From NCBI GenBank assembly GCA_004352715.1, contig SCFE01000074.1, positions 88,228-152,227 of the forward strand: a stretch of DNA of 64,000 nt. Direction: 5' to 3'. Below, piece after piece: positions 49,390 to 60,200 of this stretch (within the stretch, counting starts at the first letter, position 1; each line of letters starts with the position of its first letter). The translations under genes and the position numbers were made by a program. The notes beneath the pieces were generated by a model, which searched no databases, was not told the origin of the DNA, and saw only the letters and a list, made by a program, of their open reading frames with translations. The stretch comes from Hofstenia miamia (Eukaryota; Xenacoelomorpha; Acoela).

Positions 49390-49906
49390 TTGTATGGTCA
49401 ATAGTATATATATATATATATATATAAGGCTGACATTGTAATGTTGAGTAAGTATTTGCGGAATTCGTTTAATTGTGAATAATCATCTATACACATTGAT
49501 TGATGAACATAATCACATGAATTTTAAATTCCGCAAATAACACATGATTTGTTAGACATCGAATACCTCTCTATTCTTTACAATTAATAACGTTCATATC
49601 GGCTTACGCTTAATATAATCTTAGACCAAGTCCTATAATTTTATTTTAATTCACTATAAGCTGAATAATTTACATTATGAAGTTGTTTTGTAGCCAATTC
49701 GAAATAATGTGAGCATTTCATAGATCTCGTTGAATATTATCTATTGCAATTTTGAAAGAATGTATCCCCATTTATTGAAGAGGGTTTGCTGTTATACACA
49801 ATTTACATATTTACATATCTTTTGTTTCTAAATCGTCATAATTCCTTTTATATTAAAAATATTTAATTTTGATATAATGATTTAATTTTTCTGTATTGCA
49901 TGTTAG

Positions 49907-49977
49907 ATATCGTGAACCTATTGGAATCAATCGACAACGAAGCTGCCATGAACACTGCCGGGGCGCTTGCCGCTTTC
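49907..49977 (+). CDS. ARM/HEAT-like gene, exon a
   Basis: 23 full codons after two bases that complete a split codon: IVNLLESIDNEAAMNTAGAL and AAF. Acceptor gcatgttag, donor TTC|gtaagt. The next intron is only 42 nt (49978-50019). Confidence 0.7.
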
Positions 49978-52900
49978 GTAAGTATAAACTTTTTTATTCA
50001 TAAATACAGCATATTTTAGCTTGAACACAAAGATGGATTAAAGTGGTTGTTTAAGCAAAGAGACATACCAAAATTCATTTATCTCCTGTCAGAACTAAGC
50101 GTTGGAAACAATTTGCAATTGGCGAATAATGCAAGCCTAGTATTAGCAAGGTATTTTAATTATGATGTACATAAATAACTTTAGTTTGGCATAATTCAAT
50201 ATATGACATTATGTTTAAATGGAAGTCTACTTTAGATTAACTGTAATAGAATCCGGATGTAAGCTAATACTTAATCACAAGAAATGGTCTTCTATTCTAA
50301 AGCACCTATTCAGCATTCTCTCCAAAAATGTTTCTGGTACGTTTAATATTNTATATATATATTTAGAATGTGACGACAGTCCTAAGAATCGATTTCAATG
50401 TGTTACCATCATCGCCAGTTTACAAAATATGCGGTAAATAAATTTACAATCAACTACACTAAATATAAATGATCTTATTACATACACTTAGATTAAATTT
50501 AAAGTCAGCATGATTTGTTTTCGATTTAATAATTTACACTTTGTTGTTTCTTTTATATATATTGCCTTTGCTATTTCGGATGTTCAATTCTTAGTAAAAT
50601 TTTAAATTGATCTTATTTAGTTTGATGGTGATGAGTAAAAATTTCTGAATTCAGATTACCTCTTAAGTGTTCAATAGATCTTATTCCCAGATGTAGCTTA
50701 TTTTCACCGATATATGATTTATCGCAATCATAACATGTGTATTTGTAGACTAGGGATGAAACTAAGTTTTTTGGGATATTGTCTTTAGTACAAAACATAT
50801 CTTCTGTTTTAAATGATGTAAAAATCAAGTTAATTTTAGTGATTTTTAGCTTTGTATTCAAATTTCTCACTCTTTTTTAGAATTTCTCAACTTGGTTATT
50901 TAGATATGGTATTTTTAAATATACTTCAATTTTAGCTTCTTTGTTTGTATTTTTTACATCTCGATGATTTTCATTGCTGTAATTGTTTTCAAATAGATGA
51001 TTTGAATATTTTCTTAAAATCTTATATATATATATACATATGAAATTGACTCTGTCAAACAACACCTGCAAATGTTTATGACAAAAGATGTAAAGGGTTT
51101 TAGGAACTATTTAACAATTTGTTGACAATCACTTTTACAAAAGGACATTTCTATCACAGCTTGCTTCGACGTGCTTACCATTCCTGCAACTAGTCTTCAG
51201 TTTTAACAACAACAAATTTAGATTTCGCTTTATCCAACTATACCAGTTGGATCACATTTTGCTTCTCCACCTGTTTTTGTTTACTGATGTTGGGCTGAAT
51301 AGGTTGAAATTTGATGACTTTTCGTCAATTTAATNNNNNNNNNNNNNNNNNNNNNNNNNNNNNNNNNNNNNNNNNNNNNNNNNNNNNNNNNNNNNNNNNN
51401 NNNNNNNNNNNNNNNNNNNNNNNNNNNNNNNNNNNNNNNNNNNNNNNNNNNNNNNNNNNNNNNNNNNNNNNNNNNNNNNNNNNNNNNNNNNNNNNNNNNN
51501 NNNNNNNNNNNNNNNNNNNNNNNNNNNNNNNNNNNNNNNNNNNNNNNNNNNNNNNNNNNNNNNNNNNNNNNNNNNNNNNNNNNNNNNNNNNNNNNNNNNN
51601 NNNNNNNNNNNNNNNNNNNNNNNNNNNNNNNNNNNNNNNNNNNNNNNNNNNNNNNNNNNNNNNNNNNNNNNNNNNNNNNNNNNNNNNNNNNNNNNNNNNN
51701 NNNNNNNNNNNNNNNNNNNNNNNNNNNNNNNNNNNNNNNNNNNNNNNNNNNNNNNNNNNNNNNNNNNNNNNNNNNNNNNNNNNNNNNNNNNNNNNNNNNN
51801 NNNNNNNNNNNNNNNNNNNNNNNNNNNNNNNNNNNNNNNNNNNNNNNNNNNNNNNNNNNNNNNNNNNNNNNNNNNNNNNNNNNNNNNNNNNNNNNNNNNN
51901 NNNNNNNNNNNNNNNNNNNNNNNNNNNNNNNNNNNNNNNNNNNNNNNNNNNNNNNNNNNNNNNNNNNNNNNNNNNNNNNNNNNNNNNNNNNNNNNNNNNN
52001 NNNNNNNNNNNNNNNNNNNNNNNNNNNNNNNNNNNNNNNNNNNNNNNNNNNNNNNNNNNNNNNNNNNNNNNNNNNNNNNNNNNNNNNNNNNNNNNNNNNN
52101 NNNNNNNNNNNNNNNNNNNNNNNNNNNNNNNNNNNNNNNNNNNNNNNNNNNNNNNNNNNNNNNNNNNNNNNNNNNNNNNNNNNNNNNNNNNNNNNNNNNN
52201 NNNNNNNNNNNNNNNNNNNNNNNNNNNNNNNNNNNNNNNNNNNNNNNNNNNNNNNNNNNNNNNNNNNNNNNNNNNNNNNNNNNNNNNNNNNNNNNNNNNN
52301 NNNNNNNNNNNNNNNNNNNNNNNNNNNNNNNNNNAGATATATATATATATATATATAAATAAAGGATGTCCTCTGGAGGAACTGACCCTGCTTTTTTCAG
52401 GGGTCTCTCGCAAAATTTATTCCATTTTGTTCAACATAATTTCATTTAAAAAAGCGATGCATTCAAGTCACGAATATTTCTCATGACACTAATATATATA
52501 ATGTTCTATATTTCTCAACAAAGAAATCCATTAATCAAATTTAATTATATTAAAGTTATTTTGGATAAATATTAGTAAATGCGCAAATTTTCAAAAACTG
52601 ATAATCTTGTAGTTTGCATGCGATCTGGAGGCGTTCGAGATTTTGCAGCTATCCATTTCAGTTTGTTTTAGCACCGGAAACGCTCTTACCCTAATTGTAG
52701 TGGAGTTTGGGTGCGATAATAAACCTTGATCAATTTCAATAGATATTACTAATTTTCTTATTATTACTAATGCCGTTTATCAACTTTCATGTGATAAACA
52801 TTATATTTATTCTAATTTTTCAGGAAATGAGATTAAGATGTTTTAAAAAAATGAATATTCCCCAAATTTTATACACATTTTGTTTTGAGATTTCCTTTGA

Positions 52901-53272
52901 AATATTTGACGAATTAAGTATGCACATGTACATATATGCCTTGAATTTGATATTCACTCTCTTAGTAAAAGTGAAGACCCAGTAACTTATCATTGAAAAT
53001 TGATCAGTTGATTGACATGGTAAAATTTACAAATTAGAAAATATTGTATTTGCTCAATTTAAACATCATAGACCAAGCAATATCGTTTCTTCATCTTAGA
53101 AAAATTCTTTGAAGGCAATGCAATTGTGGAATTATTCAAAACGCTTAGAGAGTTTCAAATTTTATTCATCGCTTTTGGTCCATTTATCAACTCAGCTATT
53201 ACTCTTATTCTAAAAAACTTGCTAAATGCCTCGAAAATCGAAATTTCTAAAAACATAGTAAGACTTCTTTGA
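49907..53272 (+). CDS. ARM/HEAT-like helical repeat protein, 3' part (six exons seen, gap inside)
   Basis: Exons 49907-49977, 50020-50150, 50236-50336, 50367-50433, a presumed missing piece, 52824-52917 and 53100-53272 (TGA). Phases: in 1, 0, 2, 1, out 2; then in 0, 1, end. The protein is a run of amphipathic helix pairs, with segments such as MNTAGALAAFLEHKDGLKWL, IYLLSELSV, NNASLVLARLTVIESGCKL and AIVELFKTLREFQI. These fit an armadillo/HEAT solenoid (TAGALA and VLARLT are typical helix cores), but no family member is recognised. Exon 4 leaves in phase 2 and 52824 needs phase 0, so at least one exon is missing, probably in the 1000-N gap at 51335-52334. The 5' exons were not found. Confidence 0.65.
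50020..50150 (+). CDS. ARM/HEAT-like gene, exon b
   Basis: 43 codons plus two bases; acceptor atattttag, donor AG|gtattt. Carries LEHKDGLKWLFKQRDIPKFI, then a second helix pair ending VLAR, the typical end of an ARM helix 3. Confidence 0.72.
50236..50336 (+). CDS. ARM/HEAT-like gene, exon c
   Basis: 33 codons; acceptor ctactttag, donor TCTG|gtacgt. The preceding intron is 85 nt. The following intron is only 30 nt (50337-50366), has TA units and an N, and may be shortened by the assembly. Confidence 0.68.
50367..50433 (+). CDS. ARM/HEAT-like gene, exon d
   Basis: Completes a Glu codon, then CDDSPKNRFQCVTIIASLQN and M; donor ATGCG|gtaaat. The same frame as exon c runs on from it with a plausible loop and helix. 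Confidence 0.65.
50613..51071 (-). mobile_element. Penelope-like element remnant 2 (linker plus GIY-YIG endonuclease)
   Basis: Minus strand. 51071-50877 gives KEAKIEVYLKIPYLNNQVEK. After a frame break, 50870-50613 gives a linker followed by LVYKYTCYDCDKSYIGENK and IRSIEHLRG. The YKYTC..C..SYIGET...R..EH pattern is the GIY-YIG endonuclease of Penelope-like elements. The nucleotide sequence around 50820-51020 matches remnant 1 (about 2700-2870) in the same orientation, so both belong to one family. It lies in an intron of the ARM/HEAT-like gene, antisense to it. Confidence 0.85.
51335..52334. other. 1000-N scaffold gap
   Basis: Exactly 1000 Ns, a fixed-size gap of unknown true length, inside the ARM/HEAT-like gene between exons d and e. 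A TA array follows at 52336-52357. Confidence 0.98.
52824..52917 (+). CDS. ARM/HEAT-like gene, exon e
   Basis: 31 codons from acceptor aatttttcag in the only open frame (EMRLRCFKKMNIPQILYTFC and on to FDEL). Donor ATTAA|gtatgc was chosen because it alone keeps the open frame into the next exon; gtaaaa at 52963 is stronger by sequence but leads to a stop in that frame. Confidence 0.5.
53100..53272 (+). CDS. ARM/HEAT-like gene, terminal exon
   Basis: Acceptor ttcatcttag, then KFFEGNAIVELFKTLREFQI with two more predicted helices, ending LLNASKIEISKNIVRLL and TGA at 53270-53272. AATAAA near 53447 could serve polyadenylation. The gene ends about 550 bp from the stop of the convergent minus-strand gene. 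Confidence 0.6.
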
Positions 53273-53827
53273 AAATGAGGATAGAAAAAATAACGATGAG
53301 ATTCCAATTTATCATTTTTATCAATGAGAACCTTTAAAAAATGAAAATATCATCTTCAACAATAGAAACTACTTTGGATCTTGAGCATCGCAGTTTCGTA
53401 ATGCCGCTTTGGCATGAAATCAACTATTTCAGAACTCATTGTAAATAAATATGTTGTTTAAAATTTAAATTTTATTGTTCACAATCATCGTGTTCTGAGT
53501 GTTTACAAAGAAGTCACTTCCGCACTCCTGAATATTTACTTGATTGCAATCGGAAACATACTTTGATAAGGCCATTTCACTTAATTAAAATGTAGAGATT
53601 GCATTCGATTTCACACTAAAAGAAAATATCAGTTGACATATCAATTCTGAAGAACAGCATAAAAAATGCTTAATCATCTAAGGTTGTTTTATACTTCCGC
53701 ATATAGTGCTGCAAAACAATTTGTTTATCGCTAAGGCTCAGGTGGACACACCAAAATCAGTAGTGTAGCTTCCATTCATTTATCAATTGTAAACTGACAC
53801 ATTTCCTTTTTCAAAGCACTTAATATA

Positions 53828-54100
53828 TCATCCATCAATTTCTCTGGTAACACAATTTTGTTTTTTGCACTTTAATTCACAATGCACCTTCAATCTTGTA
53901 TCAGGCTTAACTCCTAAAACAACATCGTTGTGTGAATTGGAAACAAAGTAGAACGTCAAAGAAATACCACTTTGCAAGAAAATATTATATCCCATGACAA
54001 AAGCAATTGAAAAAGTGGTCACGATCAGAAAGGCCTTGATTTTTGTGTCATAAGTGACCAAATCATGGTTTTTGTTCTCGATGCAATTTTGGATCTGATG
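53828..54100 (-). CDS. Last exon of a minus-strand gene, probable single-pass membrane protein
   Basis: Read on the minus strand, an acceptor (gctttag, complement of 54101-54107) is followed by 90 codons and TGA. After a hydrophilic start (HQIQNCIENKNHDLVTYDTK) comes a hydrophobic segment KAFLIVTTFSIAFVMGYNIF, then a region with VSNSHNDVVLGVKPDTRLKV and a cysteine cluster CELKCKKQNC. That suggests a C-terminal outside domain stabilised by disulphides. Amino-acid use is far more balanced than in chance frames nearby. Upstream exons probably lie in the 1000-N gap (54204-55203) or beyond. Family not recognised. Confidence 0.5.
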   Translation of the reverse strand, partial: HQIQNCIENKNHDLVTYDTKIKAFLIVTTFSIAFVMGYNIFLQSGISLTFYFVSNSHNDVVLGVKPDTRLKVHCELKCKKQNCVTREIDG

Positions 54101-54203
54101 CTAAAGCTTAAGCAGTGACGAAGTTCTCCATGTATATTTTTTAACATTTCCTTAATTTTACTTCGGTTGCAATAGGTTATTCACTACGAAGATGATTTAG
54201 TAG

Positions 54204-55203
54204 NNNNNNNNNNNNNNNNNNNNNNNNNNNNNNNNNNNNNNNNNNNNNNNNNNNNNNNNNNNNNNNNNNNNNNNNNNNNNNNNNNNNNNNNNNNNNNNNN
54301 NNNNNNNNNNNNNNNNNNNNNNNNNNNNNNNNNNNNNNNNNNNNNNNNNNNNNNNNNNNNNNNNNNNNNNNNNNNNNNNNNNNNNNNNNNNNNNNNNNNN
54401 NNNNNNNNNNNNNNNNNNNNNNNNNNNNNNNNNNNNNNNNNNNNNNNNNNNNNNNNNNNNNNNNNNNNNNNNNNNNNNNNNNNNNNNNNNNNNNNNNNNN
54501 NNNNNNNNNNNNNNNNNNNNNNNNNNNNNNNNNNNNNNNNNNNNNNNNNNNNNNNNNNNNNNNNNNNNNNNNNNNNNNNNNNNNNNNNNNNNNNNNNNNN
54601 NNNNNNNNNNNNNNNNNNNNNNNNNNNNNNNNNNNNNNNNNNNNNNNNNNNNNNNNNNNNNNNNNNNNNNNNNNNNNNNNNNNNNNNNNNNNNNNNNNNN
54701 NNNNNNNNNNNNNNNNNNNNNNNNNNNNNNNNNNNNNNNNNNNNNNNNNNNNNNNNNNNNNNNNNNNNNNNNNNNNNNNNNNNNNNNNNNNNNNNNNNNN
54801 NNNNNNNNNNNNNNNNNNNNNNNNNNNNNNNNNNNNNNNNNNNNNNNNNNNNNNNNNNNNNNNNNNNNNNNNNNNNNNNNNNNNNNNNNNNNNNNNNNNN
54901 NNNNNNNNNNNNNNNNNNNNNNNNNNNNNNNNNNNNNNNNNNNNNNNNNNNNNNNNNNNNNNNNNNNNNNNNNNNNNNNNNNNNNNNNNNNNNNNNNNNN
55001 NNNNNNNNNNNNNNNNNNNNNNNNNNNNNNNNNNNNNNNNNNNNNNNNNNNNNNNNNNNNNNNNNNNNNNNNNNNNNNNNNNNNNNNNNNNNNNNNNNNN
55101 NNNNNNNNNNNNNNNNNNNNNNNNNNNNNNNNNNNNNNNNNNNNNNNNNNNNNNNNNNNNNNNNNNNNNNNNNNNNNNNNNNNNNNNNNNNNNNNNNNNN
55201 NNN
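54204..55203. other. 1000-N scaffold gap
   Basis: Exactly 1000 Ns directly upstream (in gene direction) of the minus-strand terminal exon ending at 54100, so earlier exons may be hidden here. Confidence 0.98.
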
Positions 55204-57600
55204 ACTAAAACTTTTGGAACATCCGGTATAAACTAGTTTTCATGTAAGAATATCTATGAAAATATGTCCATATATATATATATATTTACTACCAACCTAA
55301 CTTTTCACAAAAATCTTTAAAAATTTACGATATTTTGCGTGGATTACAAATTCATAGCTGAGTATCACTTTTGCAAATGAAAAAACTAGTGTAGTTCATA
55401 TTCCTAGATGTGCAGAGTTCAATCCCACCTCAAAATCTGCAGAGTAATAAAAAATCAAAATGAATGAAAAAGTAGATTATCTATGGTTTCAATTAATTTC
55501 AAGGCTTCATAATTCAGATTCTAAAGCAAACCATCACGAATTGATTTTAACAGCCATATTATAATGCTAAAAAAAGTAACATAGTTTCTTCCATCTATCA
55601 TGATGACCTAGAACGTCTCAAAGTTCAAGATTGTTAGAAATTTTCAAAGATTGCTAGTTTGACTGTTTACTCATTTTTGCGTTGCAGCGTTTGTATAGGT
55701 AGTGTAATAATTTTCCTAATTGACCATTGTAAATTTAATATAATTTTATAACGTTATTATTTTTCCATTGTAATAGGAAATTAGATTTAGGCGACTAATA
55801 AATCCGTTAGGATTTTGCTCTTTTCTATACATTAAAAGAAAACATATGAAACATTAAATGCACTCCAACGTACACTTTTCCCAAATTTATAGGAAAATAG
55901 AATACATTTTATTCAGTAACTGTTTTTTGTTCTTAAATTAAAATTCAAAAAACCTGAGATGAGCAGTTCAGATTGAATATTTAGGTGAAATGTTTATACC
56001 AGGGTCTTATTCAATTTAAAAACTTCCATTTTAAACAGTTTTAGGGAATGCTTCTCTCTTAAAATGCGGTAACATATTATAGTACTACTTATTCAACCCC
56101 TTATATTCATAGCCTTATATCTCCGATTGCTTTTTGAAGACCATAGGACTGTGTTAGTGACGAATTAGCAACGCAGAATATTTATTATTGTAAGTGAAAT
56201 AAAACAATCTTGTAGTGTTTGAAAGAAAAACGCTCTTTGAGTAGTCCAACATAAACAATTTGAATGTATTATGTTCAAACTAAGGCTATTTACTGATTTA
56301 GATTTGTGATTAATTTGAATAATATATTTAAGTTTAATACATATAATTAATAATTTAAGATTATTAATAAAGACAGTAATTCCCATATGATTCGGAAAGC
56401 ATTGTACCTTGCAAAAGGCAGGAACCATGTTCCACATAATACAAAAAATCAAAGATAATTCAAGCAGCATTATTTAAATCTATAATTTTATATTTAATCA
56501 TATAAAATGATGATCTAGAAAATTTCAAAGATCAATATGATAAGATATCTTCAAATTTAATATTTTGTGTGAATCTTTGTTATTAATTTTGAAGAATCAC
56601 TTTTGTGACCTGCATTATACAAGTGATTCTTCGTAAATAATATTTTGTGCGACATTTATTAAATATTTTAACTTAGCCAAAGTAAACAATTTCAGTTGCT
56701 TCCTCATTATAGCTTGAATATAATTTTTGAAGTATATTGAAAAGATTTAAGCTATTTTCAAATACATATTTAACATGAATCAACAACTAGGCCTTTTTCA
56801 TTAAATCCAGCTCTACTGAGAAGCCTCAATTATGTAAGTTTAGCATCATATCACAGGCTAAGTTGATGAGCTAATAGAATTAGCCAAATTCTGCTTGAAA
56901 CTTTTGGTAGAGCAATCATACTCGACATGTCATTGTACGTGTGACAATCTATCAAGCATTCCTATTACATCTGTTTTACCAAAAATATACTAATAAATTC
57001 CATCAGTATATTATGACAATTGATGTAAGACTTCTGCAAAGTTATTCAATAATGGTAATCTATATATCATACAAAGGGATTGATATTGATAACAACTTGT
57101 GACGATAATATTTTAAACATTTTTCTTAAGTTGTTTGTGGATATAATTAAGAGATTTCAAAACTCAATTAGACATTTTTTAAATTGATGTTATATTTCTC
57201 GAATTTATAATTTGCAAGAGAATGAAACAGTAACTGAATTCATTAATTGCAAAAAAATTCATAACCTCTGTGTATGGCAATGATGCCCCTTCATGTAAGG
57301 AGTAAGTTCACAAAGACTCAGATCTTATCTATATATGCTCTTAAATAAAAACGGATTTATATTGCTCAACTATATTTTCATAATTGGTTGAATTATATTC
57401 AATAAAACATAATAATGAAGTAAAATTTTTGCTTCTAAAATATAAGTGTTTCTTATTGTAAATTTGTGCATTAAAGAATCAAATTAAAAATCTTGATGTA
57501 TTTAACCTAATTAATTAATTATAAAAAACTAAACAGCCACTTTTGAAAAATGTATTTGCAATTTATCATTTGAGTGTTGATATTCAAATAGTTGACAATT
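55204..57600. other. No gene recognised
   Basis: AT-rich DNA between the gap and the promoter at 57.6 kb. The minus-strand frame 56165-56470 has no splice context or motif. Confidence 0.5.
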
Positions 57601-57604
57601 GTAT

Positions 57605-57715
57605 TAGCCAATCAGAGCTACCAGTAATTTCACATGCTATAATTCAGTCGGCAAAAAATACTGCAAACCAATGGACAGTATATAAATGATCTTAAACTCT
57701 ACTAAACACTTTTTC
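57605..57715 (+). promoter_or_regulatory. Core promoter with TATA box and two CCAAT boxes
   Basis: CCAATCAG at 57608-57615, CCAATGG at 57668-57674 and TATATAAA at 57679-57686, all on the + strand, immediately upstream of an ATG exon at 57716. The CCAAT-CCAAT-TATA order fits a classic RNA polymerase II promoter. A start 25-30 bp after the TATA box would fall at about 57710, almost on the ATG. Confidence 0.6.
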
Positions 57716-57835
57716 ATGAACTACAACAATCATTCGGTGCAGTCTTTCCAAAGTTTGTCTTCGGATGGCAGTAATGAAAGCTATTCTTCTTACGACAGCA
57801 ACGTTGGCGAAAGGCCTTTGCGGCGCAGATTAGGG
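57716..57835 (+). CDS. First coding exon of an unidentified gene
   Basis: 40 codons from ATG to donor TTAGGG|gtaact, phase 0. The product starts MNYNNHSVQSFQSLSSDGSN, followed by a Ser/Tyr-rich stretch and a basic end ERPLRRRLG. Composition is much less A/T-biased than the flanks. The serine-rich, then arginine-rich N-terminus would fit a regulatory or DNA-binding protein, but no domain is visible. The next exon is not certain: the exons at 63.1 kb may belong to the same gene but do not join it directly in phase. Confidence 0.55.
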
Positions 57836-58780
57836 GTAACTTGTTTTTTATCTCTAGCGCGTTAAATAAACATAATTTCAATTAAAAATGCAAGAATTCG
57901 TTTCTGCTGATTCATTGTTTATGAATAACTCTGATATTAAAAAATTCATTATCAATAAATTATGCAGCCTGTCACTTAACACATTACACTGAACATTGTG
58001 ACCCAATTTTAAATTCAATTTCCAATGTAAGTTAAAGTACGACACGTTCTAAACGTTAAAATTCATTATCAATGTATTATTACAAAGAGCAGTTTTCCCT
58101 TAATTATGATTAATGTTTTAAAATATAATTGATATTGATTAGAAATTGATCTTTTCATAATATATAAAATAACCAATAGTAATATATCATAGAGTAGCTT
58201 TTTAATTACTATTGAATAAATATATGCTAACTTCCCTCATTTTCAAATCGTATGACATCAATTACTTCACAAAAATAATTTCTTAAACACTTTTCAGTTC
58301 ATAGTGTCATATAATATTGTTTATTCCCTGTTATTTTTTAAATTTGATCCTCAACATAAGTAGAATTCTGAAATTCACCATGTTTTTGTTAAATTTATAT
58401 ATCGTCAATATGCTGATCATAGGAATTCTTGCGTTTACAACCTAGATCACTATGACATGCAAATTCATTCGTTCCAAAATATTTATTCAAACTGGCACAG
58501 CTAATTTTGCAAATAGTTCGTTATCACAGCACTTACATATTAAATTTTGTTTTTCAATATTATTTGATAATCAGACAATATAGAAAACAATATAAAATAG
58601 GAGCAATGACGTTGTAAGATAATACATTAGCTTATAAACTGACATGTTACCTACATTAAATAAACACAATAAACAATTATAAATACTGACAGTTATTAAT
58701 TCAAACTTCGCCCGCCTTTATGACTAAGTTCAATGCACAGCCATATTTGAAGTATAATTGCATAAAATGTTGATGAAAGC

Positions 58781-58803
58781 TATATATATATATATATATA
58801 TAT
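58781..58803. repeat. (TA)n microsatellite
   Basis: About 11 TA units. Confidence 0.9.
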
Positions 58804-60139
58804 TCTCATTTGCAATGCAACCTTTTTCTCGTAAATAAATGAAAACAGTAATGTATGAGATTGAACTCATTGATTAGTCATCATTTTATGAACAACCATA
58901 CCGCTCCTAGATGCTGCTGTAAAACACTATCATATAAGGAATTATTCCTACTTTTTGTACAGCTGATATATTAACATATGCGAACGAACGTTAGTTATTC
59001 GAAGTATTGTTCAAATGAAATTCAGAGGAAATTATATTTATAGTATACCACACTTGAAGCTTTATAATTTACGCATAAAATATTGATGTTGTAATGGTTT
59101 TTGACTTAGTAATCTTCATTTAATTTCTCATTTGATATAAAACGGTTCTGCAAGTTTGTAGTAATTCTGTTTTCGTAATATTTCAAAAAATTAAGCATCT
59201 GGTGATAACGTTGTCAACATCAACATCCAATCAACTAAGAAATTTGTAATTAGATTGAGAAATAAATGTACTATATTTGACTTATTTAATATTAATAATA
59301 GTAATAATTACATGTTTCATTTCTATTTTCTATTAAAACGTACACAAAAATATATTTCAATATGTTGTAATACAGCTGGTAGATTCTGATAATCATAAAG
59401 TCGCATGCAAATGGTAAAAGCATCTTATATGTTCCTTTGCGAATTGTCCTCCCCGTAATAAAAGGATGATGGAAAGTGTAATTTTCGCTTGAATATTTAA
59501 GTTGATTATGAATAGTAATGTATATTAAAAATACATGCCTAGCTCTTTTATTAAGTACTTATTACTTTTAGTAACGAGAGGAAAACAATAATTTTACATA
59601 CGCCATCTAAACAATATCAGACAATGATACTAAAAACGTTTGGAATAAACTCAAGGTATGCCGAAATTAATTTTAAATTTTTTGTAGTGATCTGTAATGT
59701 GACTATAATACATATCACTAAGTAAATAATTTACCTGAAATCAGCAATGTACTCTTAAGTTATTAACAAGGGCTCTAAATTTGAGGACAGTATTTTTGTG
59801 TTATATTTTGACCAAAATTTACATACAAGGAGGGCTGACATAAGCGTAAGGGAGAAATTTTTAGAAGAGGCTTCTCAATTTTTACAAGATTTTGCCAGAA
59901 AATATACGCAACTGCCTGAAAACAACCGCTAAAGGACAGTGGCCTGCTTAGGCCCAAAAATCAAAGGGTTAAAAATTCTTCATAGAGTTACCCTATGCTT
60001 TTTATTCCATTTTAGATATATAATAATGCATTATTGCATTTGGCGCCAATGGAAGAGAATTGTAATATTTAGTAAGTGATTGGATTTTTCGTTTGCTCGA
60101 ATATTATATTAAATTTTTGCACAAATTTCGGCCAAAAAA

Positions 60140-60200
60140 ATTACAATGAAGGGGCTGCAGCCCCCATGCCCCGTAAGCCTATAGGGACTGAGTCCCTATT
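60140..60200. repeat. Two adjacent GC-rich palindromes
   Basis: GGGGCTGCAGCCCC (60151-60164) is a perfect 14-bp palindrome. ATAGGGACTGAGTCCCTAT (60181-60199) folds around one central base. They stand out from the AT-rich flanks and look like part of a small MITE. Confidence 0.6.
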
